64,000 nt of DNA from Hericium rajendrae (taxonomy: Eukaryota > Basidiomycota > Agaricomycetes > Russulales > Hericiaceae): positions 620,001 to 684,000 of the forward strand of contig CM065891.1 of assembly GCA_033439255.1 (NCBI GenBank). The letters run 5' to 3'. Positions within the stretch are counted from its first letter, which is position 1, and each line of letters opens with the position of its first letter. Below are positions 55,285-64,000 of this stretch, one piece after another. The position numbers and the translations under genes are program-made. The notes below the pieces were generated by a model. That model searched no databases, was not told the DNA's origin, and saw nothing but the letters and a program-made list of their open reading frames with translations.

Positions 55285-56973
55285 TACATTAGCACGAATA
55301 GACACAGATAGTTTTTTTTACTCACCTTATGGCCCCTCGTCACCCTACTACCCTCCTTCGGTGTTCGGTTTGAGACGGGAGAGGACGGAGGGAGGGAGAA
55401 GGGTTGAGTGGTGGTGGGAGAAGAGTCGAACGTGGAACATTCGAACTTTGACGCGTGTTCAGCCGTCGAACGCGCGTGAGTTCGAATGTTTCGAGCGTAG
55501 TAAATCAAGTTAAATAGAAAAAAAATCAAAGAAAAAGCGAGTACATACACTCATTGATAGAATGCAATTGAATGAGCTCATTATCTATCTACTGTACTAC
55601 AGGCTACCGGGCAGCGACACAAACTTAATGATGTCTGCTGCCTTAGCCTCTGATGCAGCGTCCGGCAGCGCCCGGGCCGAGTCGCGTCACCCACATTTGG
55701 CGCTCCGCTCGCCACGTCTATATAAGGCGTGCACGACTCGCTTTCTCTCTCTCTTCCTTACCACTACCATCTCTCGTCTTTCGTCATCCCTCTTCTTCTA
55801 CTTTAACTTTCTTATGTTTGATAAGTTGTCATATTGTTTTACTATCTCTAACCTTATATTATTTGTGGCCTTTGCATTTTCGCTTTTTTTTCTTCTTGAT
55901 ATGTTGTTATATTGTTTGATTGCTTCTAACCCTATTGTTCTTTGTAGACTTTGGAGCATTTTTGCTTTTTATTTTCTTAGGTAAGCCTTATGTTTCATTT
56001 TATTTTCTTGTCTATGTAATACTAATTTGTTGACTTCTTTTGTAGATCATTTTCGCTTTTTCTTATCTTTATAGTAAGTCTTATCTTTCTTATCTTTTAT
56101 CTTATCTTATCTTATCTTATAGTCTAATCATATTTTGTAGTTTATTATAGATAGTATATTATAGATTTGTTAGTAATGTTTGTAATAGTGTACAAGATGT
56201 ATTACTTGAAATTTAATGCTTTTAAATCTTTGATATTTTGAATATTTGAGATATGTTAGCATCCTATGAGCAAGATTGTTGGTAGAGATAATATAGAGTA
56301 GATAGCAGTCTTACTAGCTAGATATAATATGATACTAAGGATATATCATATAGATAATATAGCTACAATGTCCATCATATACTATGATAGCTATAATAAC
56401 TATTGTCCTATAGTAGATGACTATGATGGCTATAATAGTTATTGCTTCATCTTATGATAGCTATGATAGCTATGATAGTCCTAGATAGATTGCCTTGCTG
56501 CTATGAGAAGCTATGTAGAAAAGAAGACTGTTATGAGGAGCTATATAGAAAAGGAGACTGCTATGGCCCTATCAGAGCTATATAAGCTATATAGTGTTAT
56601 ATACCACTGTTATATTTTTCAGATGTGGCTGCCGCCTCCATTCCCAGGGTCCACACATCATTTTGGAGCCCACCGTGAGGGTTCCATACTCAAAATAGAG
56701 CCGCGTTGTACTAGGAGTAGCGCACGGTCGAATCCAGATCGTACCCTCGAACAAGAAGTCCGTGTTGCGACTCAGGACCCTCAGCAAGCTTCCCCTGACC
56801 TACCGTCACCTTTCCCACCGGTTCCAACTCCCACTAGTCCCCTTACTCCCATCGACGAAGAGTTCGAAATTCCTGAGCTCGAGCGTTCCTTCATCATTCC
56901 TACTCCGCCCGTATCACCAACCCCAGTGCCGCGACCCCTTGCTGGCCCCTCTGCTACCGCGGGTCCTAGGACA

Positions 56974-58518
56974 ATGCCGCACCAGGTGACTTTGCCTGCT
57001 ACCCCCCATCCCCCTTCTGCTACTCAACAACACAGCCCGCTAGCCCCTGCACATTTCCCCTTCCCCAGGCCACCAAGTATCCAACCAGTCATGCTGCCCC
57101 CCTCCATGCCTATGCGCGGCGAGAGCGGTGCTCCCAAGTTCGACACCAACTCCCCCCGCGAGCTGGGCCGTTACTTCCTCGATCTCGAATTTTGTTTTCA
57201 GCATTCCTCCGTGGCAGATGACGCGGAGAAAAAGAGTCATGCGGTCTGTCTCCTCTCAGACGTTGATGCACAAGAGCTGTGGCGGTCCGAGGCCAAGTAC
57301 GCCGCTGGCACTTGGGACGAATTCAAGAAAGCTATCCACGAACTCTACCCGGGCTCGGCTAAGGAGAACACCTTTTCGCGTCAAGATTTGGAGTCACTCG
57401 TGCACCGAACCGCCGAGTCCATCCTCAGTTCCGTCGGCGAACTTGGTGCGTTCTTGCGTGAGTTCACGGTCATCATGCACTACCTGAAAGGCAAGAACCG
57501 CATCTCCGATATCGAGGAACAACGCTGGTTTTTGGCGGCGCTCCCCAAACGTCTTCACCTGCGGGTAGAGGACTGCCTTGCTCTTACCAAGCCTGATCAC
57601 CATCCCGATGACCCGCACCCGATCAACGACGTCTATAGGGCCGCAGAGTGGTGCATGTATGGCACTGCCATCACCCCCGACCCGTACCTGCGTGGACCGT
57701 CTTCAACTCAAGCCACTGCGTCGTCATCAACCGCCGATGCAGGCTCAGGAACGACTATCCAGATTAAGAGTGAGCAGTTAGCGTCACTGGCCGATATCCT
57801 CTTGAGGAGCGTGCAGCAGCCATCGCGTCAACAGATGGTCTCCGGAGGTAATCAAGGCACGCCAATGTGTGGGCAAATGGGGTCGGATCAGTGCAACTTC
57901 TGTGGGAACGTGGGGCATTTCGTGCGCGAATGCATGACAGCCTGGGAATACATGGCCGCCGGCAAGTGCAAGAAGGACGTCCAAGGCAAGATGGTCTTAC
58001 CCTCTGGGGCTTGGCTCCCGCAAGGACCCCCAGGCGTGACTATGGCCGAACGGATTGACGAATACCACCGTATGAACCCCAATCAGCGAGCTACGGGTCA
58101 GCTTATGATGGGTGTAGCCGGTACCCACCAGGCAAGTTCGCCGCAGGCGGGGCTCACTCCCTACGGCTATCGCGTCGTGCCGGCATACGCTCAGACCACC
58201 GCGTCCCCCTATACCCAGGTCCAGGCAGGGTTGTACCAGCTCACCACAGATGCACAGATTGAGAGCCTGGAGGGCGAGCTACGGTGGTTATACCAGTTGA
58301 AGGACGCCTCAGTTGTGCCCCCACCCAATGCCGCGGCCAGCTGTGATAGAGCTAACCGGGCATTGGAACGAGCTTGCAGGATGGAAGAGCCCGCCTGCCA
58401 ACCAGCCCCTCCACGATTGCCCCATGCGCCACCGCACCTGACCATCGAGGACGAACCAGAGCCGCCGCGGGCGTCCCTGCCCCCTCCGCAAGCTTCACCG
58501 GCCCCAGGCCCGGAATGA
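56974..58518 (+). CDS. Gypsy Gag
   Basis: The frame is open from upstream; the first in-frame ATG after the primer-binding site is at 56974 (MPHQVTLPATP). A Pro-rich region is followed by the capsid-type helical domain (FDTNSPRELGRYFLDLEFCF, LYPGSAKENTFSRQDLESLV, ISDIEEQRWFLAALPKRLHL) and a zinc knuckle CNFCGNVGHFVREC (C-x2-C-x4-H-x4-C). It ends in a Pro-rich tail at TGA 58518. Gag packages the element RNA. The frame overlaps the protease frame by 145 nt in the -1 register, the usual arrangement for Gag-Pol made by a -1 frameshift. No disabling change is seen in Gag itself. Confidence 0.82.
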   Translation: MPHQVTLPATPHPPSATQQHSPLAPAHFPFPRPPSIQPVMLPPSMPMRGESGAPKFDTNSPRELGRYFLDLEFCFQHSSVADDAEKKSHAVCLLSDVDAQELWRSEAKYAAGTWDEFKKAIHELYPGSAKENTFSRQDLESLVHRTAESILSSVGELGAFLREFTVIMHYLKGKNRISDIEEQRWFLAALPKRLHLRVEDCLALTKPDHHPDDPHPINDVYRAAEWCMYGTAITPDPYLRGPSSTQATASSSTADAGSGTTIQIKSEQLASLADILLRSVQQPSRQQMVSGGNQGTPMCGQMGSDQCNFCGNVGHFVRECMTAWEYMAAGKCKKDVQGKMVLPSGAWLPQGPPGVTMAERIDEYHRMNPNQRATGQLMMGVAGTHQASSPQAGLTPYGYRVVPAYAQTTASPYTQVQAGLYQLTTDAQIESLEGELRWLYQLKDASVVPPPNAAASCDRANRALERACRMEEPACQPAPPRLPHAPPHLTIEDEPEPPRASLPPPQASPAPGPE

Positions 58519-59949
58519 GACGTCCCCCCCACCTTCTGTCTCAACCTGCAGCACGCGATGACCTCCGCGACCCTGATGGTCCCATCCACCCATTTGCCAG
58601 AGCCCGCGATGGTGCAAGGCCTGCGCAAGTCCCAGTGATCGAAGTAGTTGAAGAGACGGGCCCAACCCGCCGTGCGCAAGACTCAGTCGGGCAAGACGTG
58701 CTGGACCGCGTGTTTGCGCGCGCCATGTCCCTCCCTATCGAGGTCACCCAGGGCGAGCTCTGGTCCCTGGCACCTGCACTACGTGCGAAATACAAGGAGG
58801 CAGTCTCACGGCATCACACGCGTCCGGTGGCGGGACAGAACCTGTTGGAAGTCCTTAACGAGACTGACCTGCTCTCCGAGCTGCCAGGCGAAGATGCAGT
58901 CGAGGAGCTGGCCTCGCCAGCATGTCAAGTAGAGCTCGCTGCAGGTATCCAGTTCACGAGCGAGCCCGCCGAAGGTGACCGTGCGCAGCACCCGGCCTCG
59001 CCCCCTCATCCACGGGTATCTATCCTTTCGCACCAGTGCGCCGAGCCGCCGGAAGGTGCTGTCGTCCTCCCGGATCCCTACGAGCAGTACCTCAAGCAAC
59101 TCCACCCGGATGAAAAGCCTAAGCCCCTGATCATCTCGTGCGAGTCTGCGGCGTTGCGCTCTATTGCAGCACTCATAGATCATCAAGAGCCGGTCGAGTG
59201 CATCTTGGACCCAGGTTCACAGGTCATCTCCATGTCAGAGAGCATTTGCTATACCTTAGGCCTGTCGTATGACCCCACGATTATCCTCACTATGCAATCC
59301 GCCAACGGCAAACTTGATGACTCGCTGGGCCTGTGCCGAAACGTGCCTGCAGTCTTCGGCAACATTGTTCTCTACCTCCAAATACATGTCCTTCGGTCGC
59401 CCGCCTACGATATCCTACTCGGACGCCCCTTCGATGTGCTTACCGAGTCAGTCGTGCGCAGCTACCGCAATGAAACGCAGACCATCACCATCTTCGACCC
59501 AAACACCGGCGAAGCAGCCACGATCCCCACCCACCCGCGCACTGACATTCAGTATATGCTCGCGGCAAAGGAGGATTTTTGCGCTTCGATGATTTCATTG
59601 AAGATCAAGGAGAGGTCGCCTTCATCGTTGATTTCGACTCGGAGACGCCGCAAATCACGGCTTATGCCGCTATACCCCCAGAATGTTCCGAAAACCCAGA
59701 AAAATGCCAAGATCATCTTCAATCTCTTTATCTCTATGCCTGTGATGCCTTGCTTTTCGACTCTAGTCCGGGGGGTCCTTCGCTTTCGGATGCCCCCGAT
59801 AAATCTAATTTGTTGTCTGCCTTTCTCTCCGCTACAGCCTGCAAGTCCGCTTCCGCTTCCAAGCAAGGACGCCCAAGTCCGCCGCCTCCTGGTGCGACGG
59901 ATACCGGTCCTCCTGTTGCCTCTTATGCCGCAAAGAAATACAAGCCAGT
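58374..59949 (+). pseudogene. Gypsy protease and start of pol, frameshifted and cut by hAT
   Basis: An acidic/proline linker leads to a retropepsin-like domain: IAALIDHQEPVECILDPGSQ with DPGS at the active-site position, then LRSPAYDILLGRPFDVLTES as the flap and C-terminal part. DPGS replaces the usual DS/TGS and is frequent in this Gypsy lineage. Near 59570-59580 the frame must shift by -1 at a run of five T to enter the pol frame (RFDDFIEDQGEVAFIVDFDS). One lost T is the simplest cause, although a programmed slip cannot be ruled out. The pol frame then runs to AAKKYKPV, where the hAT element starts. Confidence 0.75.
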
Positions 59950-61526
59950 TAGGGATGGACACGAGTCAGAGTCACCTGCAGGTCAACACAGGTAAACCCG
60001 CGAAATTTACCTGCGGGTTCCCGATCCGCGGATCCGGATCACCCGGTGGCTGAGACCTGTCCGGATCCAGGTCAAGGTCTTGCAAAAATGCATCAACCTG
60101 CGAGTGACCCGCGGGTGACCCATAATTATAGTACTTAGTAGTAATCTGCACCCTCATTTTATTTTGGGAAGAGCTACATGAAATATAATCTACAAATGCA
60201 AGGACTCTACTGCTACTGAACAGTCAAATATATCTACCATAACCTGGCTGCAGGTGAGGCGTAGGGATCGAGTGCGAGATGGCAGGGCCATGTGTGACGC
60301 GCGGGGTGCAAACACATGCAGGTGGGGCCGTACATCGGTGCAAGGGTGCATGCAGGCATACACATGGCGGCATGGTCGTGTTTGAGTGTGTGCGCATGCA
60401 TTGGTGGACACGCAATGCGGGAGGCCATGCGCGAATGCTGGCTCACACAGCTGTGCACATGCGAGCAGCGTCGCTGGCAGCGGCGGGATCATACGGCGCA
60501 TGGGATGTGATCAAGTTGGGCACTGGTGTGCCCCACAGGTGGGTGTTGGTGTTGACGAATGCATGTCGACATGCAGGGGAAGTGAGCAGGGTGGGGGTCG
60601 GACTGCACGGCAACGTCGACGAGCAGCGGCGGGTGGAGTTGATGCGAAAGAAACGGGTCGTCCACTTGGACGCTAATCGATACGATGTAGCGTACTCACC
60701 TCGTTGTGTGCCACCTCGAATCTCTCGCCGAACGCCTCATCGCGTGACCGTCCTTGCTCCATCCTTCGAGCCATCCCAAATGCTAGCGGATGCCTGTCGG
60801 CGTCTGCATCCTAACTTCTCGCCTGCGGAGCCTTTGGCCGTCCTCGATGGCGTCCGCGAAGGTATCCAGATGAGGCATGGCCGTACCTACGCGCGCATGC
60901 AGGAATGTGCATTAGTGCGAACGTGTGCGTGTGCGCGCGTTGATGAGTCCGTATACGATGCGTGCTGGTATGCATATGTCGATGGGGATGGAGAGTGTGT
61001 ATGGGAGGTGTCGAGTCGGAGGTGTCGAGTGGGAGGTGGCAGTGTCGTTGTGAGGTTGTGCACTGCGTCATCGCCTATCGAGTCTTCGACACTAGAATAA
61101 ATAGCAAATTCAGTAAAAAGAATGAATACAAATGCAAAACAAATACGAACCAAAAAAACTTACCAGCTGCTGCTGCTGGGCACGAATGGGCCACGCGGGG
61201 TGGTCTTGTCACATATGATGGTGTAAGGAATATTTGGAACCGGGCAGTCTGGCGCAGCGTAACAATGGAAGCCAGTGTATTTTCGGCGGGTGGTCGTCGT
61301 GACCTGCTCCGACCCCCAGCTGGCATGGACGACTCGAGTACGAGGGGCAGCGATACATTGAGGAAAATGACCTGCGAGTGATCCGTGGCACCGCAGGTAC
61401 CTGACCCGTGGCTCCGGATCACCCGGTGGCTGAAACCCGCGCGGATCCAGGTCAGACCTCGTGCTGGGTCAAATACCCGCGGGTTCGGATCCGGATCACC
61501 CGCGAGTGCACTCGTGTCGGTCCCTA
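59950..61526 (+). mobile_element. 1577-bp hAT element, non-autonomous
   Basis: The 8-bp target duplication AAGCCAGT (59942-59949 and 61527-61534) and termini TAGGGATGGACACGAGT / ACTCGTGTCGGTCCCTA (15 of 17 inverted) are the marks of hAT elements. Both subterminal regions carry repeated CGCGGGT / GGATCACCCGGTGGCTGA phrases in mirrored order. The inside has a GC-rich block (60240-60560) and two minus-strand exon-like stretches but no transposase. Removing it with one duplication rejoins Gypsy pol codons exactly. Confidence 0.88.
61180..61362 (-). pseudogene. Captured exon inside the hAT element
   Basis: On minus an open stretch just inside the right terminus reads PQCIAAPRTRVVHASWGSEQ, then RRKYTGFHCYAAPDCPVPNI and YTIICDKTTPRGPFVPSSSS, ending at a strong donor (CTG|GTAAGT). 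It has regular Cys spacing and does not look like a hAT transposase. No stop or frame break occurs in about 60 codons. It looks like an exon of a host gene picked up by the element; the parent gene is not in the window and I do not recognise the family. Confidence 0.45.
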
Positions 61527-64000
61527 AAGCCAGTTGCCCAAAAAGTCCGCCCAGTATTTACGGACCTCCCCGAGCGTTTTCAGGTTCTCCGTAACATCAA
61601 GGGTGACCCTCTCCAAGACCTGCCGGAGTTATCTCCCAATCCGCCCCCGTTCGCTCCCACCGCCCGCTATACCGAAGAAAGAAAAGCGGTTATCGATCGC
61701 GCCCATCCAGAAGGTTTCCTCTGGCCCACCGAGCGCGACCTACTTCACCATTTCATGTGCCTCCACGATACCGCCTTCGCCTGGGACGATTCAGAGCGGG
61801 GACATTTCCGCGAAGACTTCTTCCCCTTAGTGGTTATGCCGGTGATACCGCACACCCCCTGGGCCTTGAAGAACCGTCCAATCCCACCAGGCATCCATGA
61901 CAAGGTCTGCGAGATCATCCGTACCAAGATCGCCGCCGGCATATATAAGCCTTCGTCGTCGTCATATCGCTCACGCTGGTTCTGCGTCACCAAAAAGGAT
62001 GGTACAAGCCTGCGCATTGTGCACAGTCTCGAACCGCTCAACAAAGTCACCATCGCTCACTCGGGCGTCCCGCCTTTTACCGACCAGCTCGCCGAGCAGT
62101 TCGCCGGGCATGCTTGTGGCGGCATCCTCGATCTCTACGTTGGTTATGACGAGCAACTCTTGGCGGAGGAGTCCCGTGACATGACCACGTTCCAAACCTC
62201 GTTCGGGCCCAAATGGCTCGTTACGCTGCCCATGGGGTGGACGAACTCCGTGCCTATCTTCCACAACAACGTTACCGAAATCCTCTGGCCAGAAATCCCC
62301 GCTGTCACCATGCCCTATATCGATGATGTCCCCATTAAAGGCCCAGCTACCCATTACGAGTTGCCCGGCGGAAATTTTGAAACTATACCCTGGAACCCCA
62401 GTATCCGTCACTTTGTCTGGGAACACTTCCAGGGCACGAACTGTGTCGTCCAATGCATGAAATATTGCAGTGGTACCTTCTCAGGGAAAAAGACTGTCCT
62501 TTGCGCACCAGAGATCATCGTCGTCGGCCATAGATGCACGCCGGCGGGCCGTTTGCCAGAACTCAGCAACCTCGCCAAGGTCAGCAACTGGCAACCTTGT
62601 ACCGACCTCTTGGATGTTCGCACTTTTCTCGGGACCATTGGCGTGGCCCGCATCTTCATCAAGAACTTTGCAAAACATGCTCATCATCTGGTACGGCTTA
62701 CGCGCAAGGACACCCCATTCGAGTTCGGCCCAGACCAGTTGGCTGTGCAGGAAGACCTTAAGCGAGTGCTACTCGCATCACCCGCCCTGCGCACAATAGA
62801 TTACGAGTCTCCCGCCTCAGTGATCCTGGGCGTCGACACCTCCTATATTGCCATCGGTTACCTACTCTGTCAACAAGATGTGGACGACCCCAAAGTTCGC
62901 CGGTATGCCCGCTTCGGCTCTATCGCCCTGAACGACCGTGAGGCGCGCTTCTCCCAACCAAAGCTGGAATTATATGGCCTATACCGGAGCCTTCGTGCAC
63001 TCAAACTCTGGCTCATTGGCATTTGCAACCTGATTATCGAAGTCGACGCCCGTTATATATCCGGCATGCTGAATAATCCCGATCTCGCCCCTAGTGCGTC
63101 CATGAACCGGTGGATCGTCGGCATCCTCATGTTTCAATTTACCCTGGTTCACGTCCCCGGCGAGAAGCATGGGTCAGATGGCCTCTCCCGGCGCCGTCCC
63201 CAGGACGATGATGCACCCGAACCCAACGACGACTTCGACGACTGGGTCGACCATGCTTATGGCTTTGTACACCTGATAAATGTGCCTCGGATCGGCCGCG
63301 ACCACCCTCAGCTGGCCCAACAGCTCATCTCGACCAATGTCGCCGCCGGCGATTTTGTCGCGCCTCCTCTGCAAGACCACTTGGCGTCCTACGCAGACGT
63401 TCCAAGGTCCGAAAAGGCCCTCCTCATGGATGCCCGGCTGCGCGCCGTCACTGACTTCCTGCTCCATCCGATCTGCCCTGATGGATTGACGGACCGGGAG
63501 TACGCTCGCTTCCTGCATTATTGCCGCTACTTCTTCATGAAAGGTGGCCGCCTCTGGAAGCATGACAAGACAAATGCGCACAAACTAGTGCTCCTGCCGA
63601 CCGGCCGCTGGGCTGCTCTCGTTGAGACTCACGAGTCCGCGGGACACCTTGGCGTCGCTGCAACTGCCCTCCTGCTCGCGGTCCATTTCTGGTGGCCTTT
63701 TATGGGCTCGGATGTCGCTTGGTTCGTCCGTTCGTGCCATATTTGCCAAGCGTTCCAGATCTGCAAAGTTCTTATCCCACCGACGGTTGCGGTGCCCGCG
63801 CCTTTATTTGCAAAAATGTACATGGATACCATGCACCTGCCGAAATCCAACAATATGCAATACCTGGTCCAAGGGTGCTGCTCTGTGTCTCACTTTCCCG
63901 AATGGCGCATGCTGCGCAAAGAACGCAGCGAGCACATTGCTGATTGGATTTACCAAGACATCTTGTGCCGCTGGGGTATGCTCACCGAAATTGTGTTCGA
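61527..64000 (+). CDS. Gypsy pol: reverse transcriptase, RNase H, integrase (partial)
   Basis: One frame is open from the hAT junction to the window edge, 824 codons with no stop. Reverse transcriptase: WFCVTKKDGTSLRIVHSLEP, GGILDLYVGYDE (first catalytic Asp), TLPMGWTNSVPIFHNNV, MPYIDDVPIKGP (YIDD). RNase H: ILGVDTSYIAIGYLLCQQ, KLELYGLYRSLRALK, IIEVDARYISGML, EKHGSDGLSRR. Integrase: HHCC finger (THESAGH ... CHIC) and the first catalytic Asp in MDTMHLP; the remaining DDE residues lie off the window. This is the enzyme part of Gag-Pol. The frame matches the 59579-59949 pol frame across the hAT insertion, so the hAT came after pol was intact. Confidence 0.9.

Larger units (their letters stand above)
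40333..56625 (-). mobile_element. Element B: A-family transposon split by the KDZ element
   Basis: The termini CATCTGAAAAAT (40333) and ATTTTTCAGATG (to 56625) are inverted and flanked by TG at 40331-40332 and 56626-56627. Without the KDZ element (41312-54655) B is about 2.95 kb, the same as element A. It also shares A's plan: CTATG-rich ends (40350-40580, 56250-56600), a GC-rich block (40680-41310 plus 54660-55250), a stem-loop (55255), a minus-strand exon with a GTGAGT donor, then a TATA box (CTATATAAGG, ~55720) and a CT-rich start region. It lies in the 5' region of the Gypsy element. Confidence 0.8.
56626..64000 (+). mobile_element. Ty3/Gypsy retrotransposon (right part, runs off the window)
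   Basis: The gene order is gag, protease, reverse transcriptase, RNase H, integrase, the Ty3/Gypsy order. A likely primer-binding site (TTTGGAGCCCACCGTGAGGG, ~56664) follows directly on the junction with element B. The left part of the element lies at ~39371-40332. The pol region is split by a hAT element at 59950-61526. The 3' LTR is beyond the window. Confidence 0.85.

Overview
The window reads as a chromosome segment of an Agaricomycete (mushroom or polypore type basidiomycete). Genes are intron-rich with 45-80 nt GT-AG introns, and the mobile elements (KDZ, Plavaka, CACTA/Tnp2, DIRS, Ty3/Gypsy, hAT) are the mix known from that class. Only the left 8.3 kb and a small island at 19-21 kb look like ordinary host DNA; most of the rest is transposable-element DNA, much of it nested.

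Layout. 0-8.3 kb: a tiny complex I subunit gene (minus) divergent from a long lysine-rich nuclear-type protein, then an F-box gene. 8.75-12.6 kb: a DIRS-order tyrosine-recombinase retrotransposon, broken by a MITE, an intron-like insert and two nonsense codons. 12.7-15.4 kb: a hAT-like non-autonomous element. 15.4-18.4 kb: a gag-only LTR element. 18.96-20.82 kb: an alpha/beta-hydrolase gene (minus) and the promoter of a divergent Gal80-like gene. 20.82-33.72 kb: two Plavaka transposons in inverted orientation, 6279 and 6276 bp and almost identical, flanking 343 bp of the Gal80-like gene. 33.72-39.4 kb: a truncated CACTA (Tnp2) transposase gene with a 2955-bp element ('A') inside one of its introns. 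39.4 kb to the right edge: a Ty3/Gypsy element carrying, in its 5' region, a second A-type element ('B', 40333-56625), which is itself split by a 13.3-kb KDZ transposon (41312-54655). The Gypsy pol is split again by a 1577-bp hAT element, and the rest of pol (protease, RT, RNase H, integrase) runs off the window.

The most interesting unit is the KDZ transposon. Between inverted termini it carries a KDZ transposase, a TET/JBP-type 2-oxoglutarate/Fe(II) dioxygenase with its catalytic motifs intact, a protein with RNase-H1 hybrid-binding (viroplasmin-like) modules, and a large divergent accessory gene. KDZ elements with linked TET/JBP genes are known in mushrooms; the cargo combination and the position inside another element inside a retrotransposon are the points to pursue. 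Second is the Plavaka palindrome. Its 2-bp target duplications match only if the spacer between the arms has been flipped, and flipping it also puts the Gal80-like start next to its own TATA promoter.

Exon boundaries were read by eye from splice signals and phase. Where the phase closes over the whole gene (Plavaka transposase, its partner gene, the KDZ accessory gene, the complex I subunit) the models are strong. Elsewhere they are approximate, and this is said in each entry.
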